From Syntrophomonas sp. UBA5314 (GTDB taxonomy: Bacteria > Bacillota > Syntrophomonadia > Syntrophomonadales > Syntrophomonadaceae), in contig DHRK01000057.1 in the NCBI GenBank assembly GCA_002410325.1, positions 20,181-36,215 of the forward strand: a stretch of 16,035 nucleotides of DNA, read 5' to 3'. Positions 6,140 through 13,470 of this stretch are shown in pieces (position 1 is the stretch's first letter; the number at the start of each line of letters is the position of its first letter). A program made the position numbers and the translations under genes. The notes under the pieces were generated by a model. That model saw only the letters and a list, made by a program, of their open reading frames with translations, searched no databases and had not been told where the DNA came from.

Positions 6140-9100
6140 ATGATCAGGATAAATATTGACGGAAAAGAAATCCAGGCTTACAGGGGACAGACCATCCTGG
6201 AAGTAGCCCGGAAAAACGGAATAAATATCCCGACCCTGTGTTATGACGAAAGAGTAAAAGTATACGGAGGCTGCGGGTTATGCGTGGTGGAGACGGAAGA
6301 CAGCCCCAAACTGTTAAGGGCCTGTGCCACCGAAATCGCCCCGGGCATGATCGTAAAAACCAGCAGTCCCCGGATTGACGCGTCACGGCAGCTGACTCTG
6401 GAACTGTTATTGTCCGACCATGTTGGAGACTGCCGGGGGCCGTGCCTCAAGGCCTGCCCGGCCCACACCGATGTGCAGGGATATGTCGGCTTGATAGCCA
6501 ACAAGCAGTACCGGCAGGCGCTGGAACTCATCAAAGAAAAAGTGCCGCTGCCAGCCAGCATCGGCCGGGTATGCCCTCATCCCTGTGAAGCCGCCTGCCG
6601 TAGGCAACTGGTGGAAGAACCGATATCCATTGCCTTCCTCAAGGCCTTTGCCGCTGATCTGGATCTGGCCAGCGGGAAGCCTTATATTCCGGAAATCAAA
6701 GCCGAAAGCGGCAAACGGGTGGCCATTGTGGGCGCCGGTCCGGCCGGTTTGACCGCGGCTTATTACCTGGCCCGGGAAGGCCATGCCATAAGCGTCTATG
6801 ACGCCATGCCGGCCGGCGGCGGCATGCTGCGCTACGGTATTCCCGAATACCGGCTGCCCAAGGCGATTCTGGATCAGGAAATAGAGCTGATCCGGGACAT
6901 GGGTGTGGAATTCAAGTTTAACACCCGCATCGGCAGTGATGTCAGCCTGGACTACCTGATTAAGGAGAACGACGCGGTATTCCTGGGCATAGGAGCCTGG
7001 CTGAGTTCGGAAATGCGCTGTAAGGGCGAAGACCTGCCGGGAGTGGTGGGCGGCATCGATTTCCTCCGGGAAGTAGCCCTGCATAAAGACGTGCAGCCGG
7101 GCCAAACGGTGGCGGTAGTGGGCGGCGGTAATACGGCCATGGATGCCGCGCGCACCGCGGTAAGGCTGGGCTGTGCAAAGGTTATGGTCTTATACCGGCG
7201 CACCAGGGCGGAAATGCCGGCTGAAGATATTGAAATAAAAGAGGCTGAGGAAGAAGGCGTAGAATTCAGATTCCTGGTGGCACCGCTGGAAGTAATGGCT
7301 GAAAACGGACGGGCCCATGCCCTCCGCCTGCAAAAAATGCAGCTGGGAGAACCGGATGCCTCAGGCCGGCGCAGCCCCGTACCCATCCCCGGAGCAGAAG
7401 AGATCGTATATGTGGACAGCATCATCAGCGCCATAGGCCAGAAGGTGAATCCGGAAGGAATGGGTGAAGTGGCCTTGAGTAAATGGGGCACCATCGATAT
7501 TGACGAGGCCACCCTGGCCACCAGCATACCCGGAGTGTTTGCCGGCGGCGACGGGGTAACCGGTCCTCAAATAGCAGTTGACGCCGTTGCCCAGGGAGGC
7601 CGGGCCGCCGAGTCCATAAATAACTATTTGAATGGCGCTATCCGGCCCTTGAAAGAACCATATAGCGTGGAGCAAAAAGGGCTGGGCCCGGAAGGTTTTG
7701 CAGACTACGAGAAGGCGGCCCGGGTGGAAATGCCGCATAGGAGCGCTCAGGAAAGACGCAGCCATTTCCAGGAAGTGAACCTGGGGTGGTCCGAGTTCCA
7801 GGCTGTAGCAGAAGCCAACCGTTGCTTGGAATGCGGTTGTAAAGATTATTATGAGTGCCGTCTGCTTGAAGCAGCCAGGCAGTACCAGGTGAACCCGGAG
7901 CGCCTGGCCGGTGAACAGCGCCGGGAAAAATTAAAAGAGAAGACTCTTTTTATGGAAAGAAACTCGGAAAAGTGCATTCTCTGCGGATTGTGCGCCCGGA
8001 TTTGCCGCGAAGTGGTGGGCGTAAACGTTCTGGGATTGGTGGAGCGCGGCTTTGACAGCCTGGTGGCGCCGGAGTTCAAACTGCCCCTCCGGGAAACACC
8101 CTGCATAAGCTGCGGCCAGTGCGCGGCCGTATGTCCCACCGGAGCCTTGGGTGACGTTTACCCGGTGGCTAAAAACGTCCCTCTGGCAATGAAAGAAACG
8201 CCAAGTATATGCTCGTTCTGCAGTATGGGCTGCAAGCAGGTGGTCCATAGCTATGGCGATCTGCTATTGGAAATCCGGCCGGAAGAGGGAGGGCTGCTCT
8301 GCCCCTACGGGCGTTTCGGCTTCAGCGCCTATGAAACCGGGGAGAGACTGACTAAACCCCTGCTGCGCCGCAACGGTAAACTTATTGAGGCATCCTGGGA
8401 GGAAGCCTTCCATTATATAGACGATAGGATGAAGGTCATCAAAGCGGGTCCGGGAGGTCAGGCCGCAGCGGTCTTTATATCGCCCTCATGCTCGCTGGAA
8501 GAAGCCGGTGCGGCGGTGGAATTGGGCAAAAAGGCTCTGGGCACCGGCCGGATTTCCACTTTTACTCCCAACCCGGCCCGGGACCTTGAGACGCCGGAAT
8601 TGACATCTTCCTATATCAACCGCCTGGAAGAGCTGCAGGGTACCGATCTTATCCTTATGGTAGGAGCCTGGCAGGAAAGCCAGGTGGCGGCTATGAAAGT
8701 AAGGGAAGCCGCTCGGGCGGGGGCCCGAGTTATGGTGCTCAGCCTCCAAGACGGCCTGGTGGATGACCTGGCTTGTTATAAAGTGGTTCCCGAGAACAAC
8801 ATCGCTATTTTAAAAGAGACTCTGGCGGCCGTTATCGATAAGGTCTATGGCCAAAGTACGGATAAAGCCGGCCTGTATGGGCAGTACGGCCAGGAACTGG
8901 ATCAAGTGAAGGCGGGCCCCCAAGCCCAAAAGATTGCTGAACTGTACACCGGAGCGCGCCAGGCCATGATTATCGTGGATGGTAATACAGTGACGGCCGG
9001 GGCTGTGCAGTTATTGGGAGCCATGGCTTCCTTAAGCGGCAAAACCGGCGCTCCCAGAAATGGAATGATCGTCATTACTCCGGGCAGCAATCAAAACGGT

Positions 9101-9595
9101 CTTTCCCGGCTGGGGGTGGCTTATAATAACGAGCTGCTCAATTTGTTTCGCCGGGGGAAAGTGCCCGGCGTATTTATCCTGGGTGAAGACCCGGTAGGCG
9201 GCGGGGTGCTCGGCCCCGAACAAATAAGCGGGATTGAACTTGCCGTTGTACAGACTCCCTTTATGACAGCCACAGCGGCTGCCGCCCACGTAGTGCTGCC
9301 GGCTGCCACGCCGCTGGAGACACCGGGTACCTACATCCGCTGTGACGGCCAGGCCCAGGCTGTTTCTCCAGTTAGACCAGCTCCCGCCGGGTTTGACAAT
9401 CTGACTATTATATCCCGTCTGACCGGGGCGCTTGGTTCAAATGAACCGTTGGCAGGTCGGGAGATCCCGGCGGAGGGGGAAGCAGAACCCGGCGCCCAAC
9501 CAGCCCTGCCTCAAGATGAAAAGTTTTTCGCTCCCCTGCCCCTGACTGATCCAGCCCGCAGATCTTTCCAGGAGAAACTGGCCGGGGGGAAATAA
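6140..9595 (+). CDS. NuoG/NfnB fusion: FAD/NADPH oxidoreductase with multiple FeS domains and a degenerate molybdopterin-oxidoreductase domain (StnC-like)
   Basis: A 1151-residue soluble redox subunit made of several modules. Residues 1-80 are a NuoG-type [2Fe-2S] ferredoxin (Cys34, 45, 48, 62). Residues 94-155 hold the paired cysteine groups of GltD/NfnB (Cys98, 102, 106 and Cys145, 149, 153). Residues 190-500 are a GltD-like flavoprotein: FAD loop VGAGPAG (197-203), NADPH loop VVGGGNTAMDAA (326-337), and YRR at 352-354, where Arg typically contacts the NADP 2'-phosphate. Cysteines 562/565/567/573, 612/615/618/622 and 655/658/661/665 give further FeS sites. Residues 688-1100 resemble a molybdopterin oxidoreductase with a [4Fe-4S] site (Cys691, 694, 698, 721). 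The usual CxKGR Lys is Tyr723, and no Sec/Cys stands at the formate dehydrogenase active-site position, so formate oxidation is unlikely. With the two preceding subunits this matches a Sporomusa-type bifurcating transhydrogenase. A start-site AGGAGG precedes the ATG. Confidence 0.88.
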   Translation: MIRINIDGKEIQAYRGQTILEVARKNGINIPTLCYDERVKVYGGCGLCVVETEDSPKLLRACATEIAPGMIVKTSSPRIDASRQLTLELLLSDHVGDCRGPCLKACPAHTDVQGYVGLIANKQYRQALELIKEKVPLPASIGRVCPHPCEAACRRQLVEEPISIAFLKAFAADLDLASGKPYIPEIKAESGKRVAIVGAGPAGLTAAYYLAREGHAISVYDAMPAGGGMLRYGIPEYRLPKAILDQEIELIRDMGVEFKFNTRIGSDVSLDYLIKENDAVFLGIGAWLSSEMRCKGEDLPGVVGGIDFLREVALHKDVQPGQTVAVVGGGNTAMDAARTAVRLGCAKVMVLYRRTRAEMPAEDIEIKEAEEEGVEFRFLVAPLEVMAENGRAHALRLQKMQLGEPDASGRRSPVPIPGAEEIVYVDSIISAIGQKVNPEGMGEVALSKWGTIDIDEATLATSIPGVFAGGDGVTGPQIAVDAVAQGGRAAESINNYLNGAIRPLKEPYSVEQKGLGPEGFADYEKAARVEMPHRSAQERRSHFQEVNLGWSEFQAVAEANRCLECGCKDYYECRLLEAARQYQVNPERLAGEQRREKLKEKTLFMERNSEKCILCGLCARICREVVGVNVLGLVERGFDSLVAPEFKLPLRETPCISCGQCAAVCPTGALGDVYPVAKNVPLAMKETPSICSFCSMGCKQVVHSYGDLLLEIRPEEGGLLCPYGRFGFSAYETGERLTKPLLRRNGKLIEASWEEAFHYIDDRMKVIKAGPGGQAAAVFISPSCSLEEAGAAVELGKKALGTGRISTFTPNPARDLETPELTSSYINRLEELQGTDLILMVGAWQESQVAAMKVREAARAGARVMVLSLQDGLVDDLACYKVVPENNIAILKETLAAVIDKVYGQSTDKAGLYGQYGQELDQVKAGPQAQKIAELYTGARQAMIIVDGNTVTAGAVQLLGAMASLSGKTGAPRNGMIVITPGSNQNGLSRLGVAYNNELLNLFRRGKVPGVFILGEDPVGGGVLGPEQISGIELAVVQTPFMTATAAAAHVVLPAATPLETPGTYIRCDGQAQAVSPVRPAPAGFDNLTIISRLTGALGSNEPLAGREIPAEGEAEPGAQPALPQDEKFFAPLPLTDPARRSFQEKLAGGK

Positions 9596-9649
9596 TACCT
9601 GCGCATAGCTGGAGAAAAGCAGAGCAAGAAAGGAGAGGAGGAAATAAAC

Positions 9650-9829
9650 ATGGCGCAGGTGATCAGCGAATTGTGTTTGGGATGCCGAATCTGCGTTGAC
9701 GAATGCCCGACCGGAGCTATCCGGGAGGATGGGGAGAAATACCGTATTGATCCCGAGTTGTGCACCGACTGCGGAACCTGTGCGGAGAACTGCCCGTCCG
9801 ATGCCATTGAGGGGCCGAAAGAAGATTAG
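9650..9829 (+). CDS. 2[4Fe-4S] ferredoxin, 59 aa
   Basis: Small bacterial-type ferredoxin, probably a soluble low-potential electron carrier. The two cluster motifs are CLGCRICVDECP (Cys9, 12, 15, 19) and CTDCGTCAENCP (Cys38, 41, 44, 48), each followed by the usual P-x-x-AI turn (PTGAI, PSDAI). The length of 59 residues is typical of clostridial ferredoxins. A strong AGGAGAGGAGG precedes the ATG. It follows the large fusion subunit by 54 bases in the same direction and is closed by a terminator, so it is the last gene of the transhydrogenase run. The likely role is electron donor or acceptor of that complex, or an extra subunit. Location and composition are seen; the partner is inferred. Confidence 0.93.
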   Translation: MAQVISELCLGCRICVDECPTGAIREDGEKYRIDPELCTDCGTCAENCPSDAIEGPKED

Positions 9830-9974
9830 AGGGGTGATTATTTATGATTACAGCGGAGCCAGTGGAGGCAGTTTCCTGGAAACTCTTCCGCTGTTTTTTC
9901 ACGCTTAACGTTCCATCGATGATGGCGCCGACTAGCGCGGCGATCCCCAGCATAAACCAATAAAATCGGTTCAA
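9717..9974 (-). CDS. Possible small membrane protein (doubtful)
   Basis: An open frame of 85 codons from a TTG at 9974, or shorter from ATG at 9953. The first 25 residues (FYWFMLGIAALVGAIIDG) look like a transmembrane helix and it follows the two-TM gene on the same strand. Against it, no ribosome binding site is near either start, and the C-terminal two-thirds is simply the antisense of the plus-strand terminator and ferredoxin gene. If real, only the N-terminal part may be meaningful. Confidence 0.25.
   Translation of the reverse strand: MNRFYWFMLGIAALVGAIIDGTLSVKKQRKSFQETASTGSAVIINNHPSNLLSAPQWHRTGSSPHRFRSRCTTRDQYGISPHPPG
9851..9899 (+). terminator. Rho-independent terminator after the ferredoxin gene
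   Basis: An outer stem CAGCGGA (9851-9857) / TCCGCTG (9887-9893) encloses an inner stem AGTTTCC (9870-9876) / GGAAACT (9878-9884), directly followed by TTTTTT (9894-9899). It starts 22 bases after the ferredoxin stop and closes the plus-strand operon. Confidence 0.75.
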
Positions 9975-9996
9975 AAATGATGATAAAGATAATTTC

Positions 9997-10182
9997 CTAT
10001 TGAATACCGCCTAAAAGTAAGAAGGCGGCGGCAAGATACAAAATAGATACCACGCAAAGCAAAAACAGAAAGATCCCCGCAAATGTCCAAACCCGTTTTC
10101 CTGTTTTTGTTCCGGTGTAGAGGGACATAATCCCGCCTGCTAAAAAAATCGCTGCTAAAATGACAACACCCCATACAGGCAT
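9997..10182 (-). CDS. Two-TM membrane miniprotein, unknown function
   Basis: Not a protein I recognise. The 61-residue product is almost entirely two hydrophobic helices (about 3-20 and 32-58) joined by a short basic loop (GTKTGKR), so it should sit in the cytoplasmic membrane with the loop probably inside. The ATG at 10182 is preceded by AAGGAGGG at ideal spacing, which makes a real gene likely despite its size. It is the last well-supported gene of the minus-strand run and is separated from the larger membrane protein upstream by a 72-base spacer containing a long imperfect hairpin. Confidence 0.7.
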   Translation of the reverse strand: MPVWGVVILAAIFLAGGIMSLYTGTKTGKRVWTFAGIFLFLLCVVSILYLAAAFLLLGGIQ

Positions 10183-10204
10183 AGAGCTTCCCTCCTTATA
10201 TAAT

Positions 10205-10261
10205 GGTTAATCGTTAGCTGTCAGCAAAACTAAACGAACTGACTGCTTATACGATTAAACC
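10205..10261. repeat. Long imperfect inverted repeat between two membrane-protein genes
   Basis: Outer arms GGTTAATCGT (10205-10214) and ACGATTAAACC (10251-10261) pair with one bulge. Inner arms AGCTGTCAG (10216-10224) and CTGACTGCT (10239-10247) pair with one mismatch around a 14-base loop. It begins at the stop codon of the minus-strand upstream gene. There is no T-tract, so it may be an mRNA processing or stability element rather than a terminator. Confidence 0.55.
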
Positions 10262-11001
10262 GGCAGTGAGCTAATCAGATAGAAACCTAATACCAGGCTT
10301 AAGATATTTGCTGTTAACGCGAAAGCCACCCGGCGAAGCTTGCCATGCTCTCTTATTAACGCCAGTACAGTTGCTATTTCTGCCACGAATACCCAGAATT
10401 CCATTATGAACAGCTTGAACATCGAATGAATTGCCAGCACCGAACCGGAGTTCAGGGCGATGTTCAAAGCACCCTGGGTAAGTAAATTCATCACCAGGAA
10501 AATAATCCAGCTTCGTTTTTCGCGGAAGCCAAACAGGAAGAATATAAAGCTTTCAATGATCAGCGTAAATAATACCCGCATACTTACAAGCAAGATTGAT
10601 CTCCCCGGCAGCTTCCCTTCGGTGACAGTTTTTGCGACAAAATCCAGCGTAACCGTACTGGCATATCCGCCCAGATACTGCGCACCTATGGTTTGCTCGT
10701 ACTCGGCGCCGTTTCCGGAAACCTTCAGCGTAATTTCGCTCTTTGTTCCAATATCCCCGTAGTAAAAGACATAGTATGTCTCCCATGCGGTCTGGTTTTT
10801 TGGCACTTCTACCAAACCATCCTCCGTAACGAGGGAAACGGAAGCGTCTTCCGGGGCGTTTTTCATGATGATAACCAGAGCGGGCGGTTCCGCCGAATTG
10901 GCATATGCCATGGCCGGGGTTATGCCAAGAAGCAAGAATAATAGCGCAAGAAAACCATACAGGTTCCGTTTCCTGGCTCTCAAGCATATGATCCTTTTCA
11001 T
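10255..11001 (-). CDS. Signal-peptide protein with extracellular domain and four TM helices, unknown function
   Basis: Not recognised. From the ATG at 11001 the protein has 248 residues; an in-frame TTG at 11022 overlaps the upstream stop and lacks a site, whereas AAAAGGGG precedes the ATG by seven bases. A basic N-terminus (RARKR) leads into a signal peptide (about 14-35, ending TPAMAYA). A probably beta-rich external domain follows (about 36-130), then four hydrophobic segments near 135-158, 165-184, 195-216 and 224-245. The external domain contains repeated Thr/Val-rich strands. It starts 13 bases after the lipoprotein stop, so the two are likely co-translated and may act together at the cell surface (inference). 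It could be a membrane anchor or sensor; nothing shows which. Confidence 0.8.
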   Translation of the reverse strand: MKRIICLRARKRNLYGFLALLFLLLGITPAMAYANSAEPPALVIIMKNAPEDASVSLVTEDGLVEVPKNQTAWETYYVFYYGDIGTKSEITLKVSGNGAEYEQTIGAQYLGGYASTVTLDFVAKTVTEGKLPGRSILLVSMRVLFTLIIESFIFFLFGFREKRSWIIFLVMNLLTQGALNIALNSGSVLAIHSMFKLFIMEFWVFVAEIATVLALIREHGKLRRVAFALTANILSLVLGFYLISSLPV

Positions 11002-11014
11002 GCTAAGGCCCCTT

Positions 11015-11524
11015 TTATTCAATTTTTATGTATTGCCCACGCATATGGGTCCATTCAGAGCTTTCGGAAGCAAAAATGTCAATGGCGCTAAAATCCTCGT
11101 ATAGGTAGAGCCCCAAATCACCGAATATAGCCAGATACTTGTCATCGTCACTCAGTGTAGCTCTTCCAGCCAAAATCGTGCTGCCGTTGCGCAGCAGGTA
11201 AATCTCGACCCAAAAATCAGTTCCGCTGTACTCGCTTATCTCAATCGAAAATCCGAGGTCATCACTTTTATACGTTCCCCACCATTGGAGCTGGTTGGTA
11301 TCACCGGGATCACCCGGCCCAGGGTTTACTGGAGCAAGGTTTGACGGCGCGGAAGCCTTCATCTGGTTACCGGGGCTTTCTTTTTGGTTAGAGTGAGCAG
11401 AGCCGCCTTGCTGAGGCACTGGTACATTATCCCGGGAAACGTTAGGGGTATTAGAAGTCTTTTCACAGGAACACAGCACAAATATTAATAAAATAGTCAT
11501 GCAGATTAAGACGGCTCTTTTCAC
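11015..11524 (-). CDS. Putative lipoprotein, unknown function
   Basis: A 169-residue product with a type II signal peptide: basic start (KR), hydrophobic stretch, and lipobox LCSC with the probable lipidated Cys20. A Pro/Ser/Asn/Gly-rich linker (21-78) follows, typical of cell-wall-spanning lipoproteins. A compact domain (80-169) begins WWGTYKSDDLGFSIEI and ends with a Tyr-rich strand region; I cannot assign it to a family. The GTG at 11524 is chosen because AGGAG lies eight bases upstream; an in-frame GTG at 11533 would overlap that site. It should be anchored to the outer face of the cytoplasmic membrane. The following multi-TM gene is only 13 bases away. Confidence 0.82.
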   Translation of the reverse strand: MKRAVLICMTILLIFVLCSCEKTSNTPNVSRDNVPVPQQGGSAHSNQKESPGNQMKASAPSNLAPVNPGPGDPGDTNQLQWWGTYKSDDLGFSIEISEYSGTDFWVEIYLLRNGSTILAGRATLSDDDKYLAIFGDLGLYLYEDFSAIDIFASESSEWTHMRGQYIKIE

Positions 11525-11586
11525 AATAAACACTCCTATATTACTAATTTAACGCTTAAGGATGACAGAAAATCATCAGCTTATTC

Positions 11587-12384
11587 CTATGCAGGTTCAT
11601 ACAAGATCCAGTCCGAACCCTGTACGGGGTCCATATAATAGACCTTGCCGCTGTCCGTGACTGCGAAATGGTACAGACCGGTGAATTTTTTGCCGTCGGC
11701 AGATTTATTGCCCGCTATGACTATGATAGCGTATTCTCCGTTAACGGTGTCCTCTCCGCCGCCAACCAAGCTCAGCCCTTCTTTCTCTTGTTCGGTCAAT
11801 ATCTGCCACACCAGTTCTTCGGCATCGGCCTGGCTTATCAGCTCAGGATCAGGGTCTATTACATTGCCGTTATCGTCGATCAAATCGCCTCTGCCGTCCG
11901 CAGGGGGATCGGAAAATGCGCTGGAAAGGTAAACGATCCGGTTGTCTCCGTCCCAGCTGGCGCTATAGCCTAATTGTCCAGCGATAAAACTCAGCGGAAC
12001 CATGGTGCGCCCCTTATATATCATGGGCGCGGCGTCGATTTTCACAACATTGCCGCCAAAATCTCCGCTGTCATCATACCAATTTACCGTCACATAAGGA
12101 TCGTCAATGGTCAATACCAGCAAAGCATCGTCGTAATCATATATCGGGGAATAAACGACCACGCTCCGCTGCGAGGCGTTCCATTCCACCCGGCAGCCCA
12201 GATTTTCCGAGATGGCGGCCAGCGGGACCATGGTGCGCCCATTGACAATCATCGGAGGCACATCGCTATAAAGATATACATCGTTCACATAGATGTCGAT
12301 ATCGCCCCCCCGCGCCGCCCCGGCCAGCGGCGCCAGAGTGAGCAGCATCACTGCAGCCAATAAGAAAGTAACCGCTTTTTTCAT
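11587..12384 (-). CDS. Secreted stalk-domain protein (copper amine oxidase N-terminal-like, two copies)
   Basis: A 265-residue exported protein. A Sec signal peptide (1-23, cleavage after AGA) is followed by two copies of the copper amine oxidase N-terminal-like 'stalk' domain (PF07833 family), each marked by the GRTMVPL motif (49-55 and 125-131) and a following LG-x-x-x-x-W segment (about 62-68 and 138-144). Despite the family name there is no amine oxidase here; these domains occur widely in Firmicute surface proteins and probably mediate structural or binding roles. An acidic linker leads to a C-terminal domain (about 185-265) of unknown family with YHFAVTDSGKVYYMDP. AGGAGG precedes the ATG. 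Its neighbour at 12421-13377 is a paralogue with the same N-terminal layout and a different C-terminus. Confidence 0.9.
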   Translation of the reverse strand: MKKAVTFLLAAVMLLTLAPLAGAARGGDIDIYVNDVYLYSDVPPMIVNGRTMVPLAAISENLGCRVEWNASQRSVVVYSPIYDYDDALLVLTIDDPYVTVNWYDDSGDFGGNVVKIDAAPMIYKGRTMVPLSFIAGQLGYSASWDGDNRIVYLSSAFSDPPADGRGDLIDDNGNVIDPDPELISQADAEELVWQILTEQEKEGLSLVGGGEDTVNGEYAIIVIAGNKSADGKKFTGLYHFAVTDSGKVYYMDPVQGSDWILYEPA

Positions 12385-12420
12385 TAAAATACGACCTCCT
12401 TAAAATCGTCTTCTTTTTCT

Positions 12421-13377
12421 TTAAGGTTGAGTGAACTCAATATTCCTGAACCAGCTATCGATATCTTCCCGGTATTCGTCGGCGGCATCAGCCGCGGCCG
12501 CGGCCTGGACCCGGAAATCCCATTCATCGGTTTGCATATACAGCTCGAAATGATATTTCAGATCCTCGTTGCTTCCGGTCTGGTAGGACAGCAGATAAGC
12601 AGGGTAGGTGTATTGGGCGCTCAAGGTTTCATCAAGGCTGATGCTGATGTTAGCAGCGGCAATACCCTGATATTCAGCAATGGCTTCTTTGATCGCTTGC
12701 GTATCCGCCGCCACCGCCGGCAGCCGTTCGATGACCAGCAGCAGGAGCCCGTCGTCCAGTGAATAAGTCTGCGCGGCCGCACCGGCATAATTCATCTGTG
12801 AGTCCATCAAAATAGCCTTATCCGGGAAATTGTCCACCCCTAGCCATAAACCGGCGTTTTTTATCTCGTCGTCACTGGTAATAGCCGGAGGGTTATCCGG
12901 CGGGTCATAGAGAGCGCTGTAAAGATACACACTCCGGCTCGCTGCATCCCAGTTCACTTTAAAACCGATGGTTTCAGCCACAAAACCCAGCGGAACCATG
13001 GTACGACTGTTTACGATAACCGGCGGCGCGTCAATCGTGACGGTAACTGGCGTTGTTTCGCCGGTATCACCGTTATAACGGTGAATCATTACGTTGGGGT
13101 CATTAATGTGCATGATCATCGGTTCGCCCCCGGACGGCAGATACACCAGCACTTCCTGGTCTTTGGCCACCCATTCGACCTTGCAGCCCACCGCTTCACT
13201 CACCGCGCTCAGGGGTACCATAGTACGGCTCTCCATAATGATCGGCGGCACGTCGGTAATCAGTTTATTGCCGTCCACATATATGGAGATTTCATCCGCA
13301 CCGTAAGCAGTAACACCGCCAGATAAGATGAGAAACACGGCCAGGCACAGCCCCAGCAATTTTTGAGATTTTTTCAT
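12421..13377 (-). CDS. Secreted stalk-domain protein, second paralogue
   Basis: A 318-residue exported protein with a signal peptide (about 1-26, ending TAYG) and two stalk domains (PF07833 type) with SRTMVPL motifs at 50-56 and 124-130, each followed by a hydrophobic turn and VNW/VEW segment. The C-terminal half (about 160-318) differs from the paralogue. It has a long helical Ala-rich portion and ends DSWFRNIEF, and resembles a small globular domain that I cannot name. The ATG has AAGGAG about ten bases upstream. The two paralogues are 36 bases apart and presumably arose by duplication. Their position directly after the WXG100 cluster suggests surface proteins expressed with, or acting with, the secretion system (inference). 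Confidence 0.88.
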   Translation of the reverse strand: MKKSQKLLGLCLAVFLILSGGVTAYGADEISIYVDGNKLITDVPPIIMESRTMVPLSAVSEAVGCKVEWVAKDQEVLVYLPSGGEPMIMHINDPNVMIHRYNGDTGETTPVTVTIDAPPVIVNSRTMVPLGFVAETIGFKVNWDAASRSVYLYSALYDPPDNPPAITSDDEIKNAGLWLGVDNFPDKAILMDSQMNYAGAAAQTYSLDDGLLLLVIERLPAVAADTQAIKEAIAEYQGIAAANISISLDETLSAQYTYPAYLLSYQTGSNEDLKYHFELYMQTDEWDFRVQAAAAADAADEYREDIDSWFRNIEFTQP

Positions 13378-13470
13378 CAGGTATCGTCTCCTTTGTTTTT
13401 GTCATTAAGCGGGCATCTATCATTTACCGCTGCCCTTTTTAAAGTCATAAGCTCTTTTTTGGGGAATGAG

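Noticed and set aside
6407..7527. Overlapping minus-strand frames of 191 and 232 codons
   Set aside because: Both are shadows of the large fusion subunit, whose domain motifs are unmistakable.
8140..8400. Formate dehydrogenase catalytic subunit
   Set aside because: The FeS site and domain start look similar, but the active-site Sec/Cys and the relay Lys are missing and no in-frame TGA is present.
4358..9595. Electron-bifurcating [FeFe]-hydrogenase (HydABC)
   Set aside because: HydB- and HydC-like subunits are present, but the third subunit has no H-cluster motifs; it carries a GltD/NfnB module instead.
9844..9963. 39-codon plus-strand ORF after the ferredoxin
   Set aside because: It has a passable ribosome binding site but runs through the terminator hairpin and shows no domain or membrane feature; mentioned as a finding only.
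11587..13377. Copper amine oxidases
   Set aside because: Only the N-terminal stalk-type domain is shared; there is no catalytic domain or topaquinone motif.
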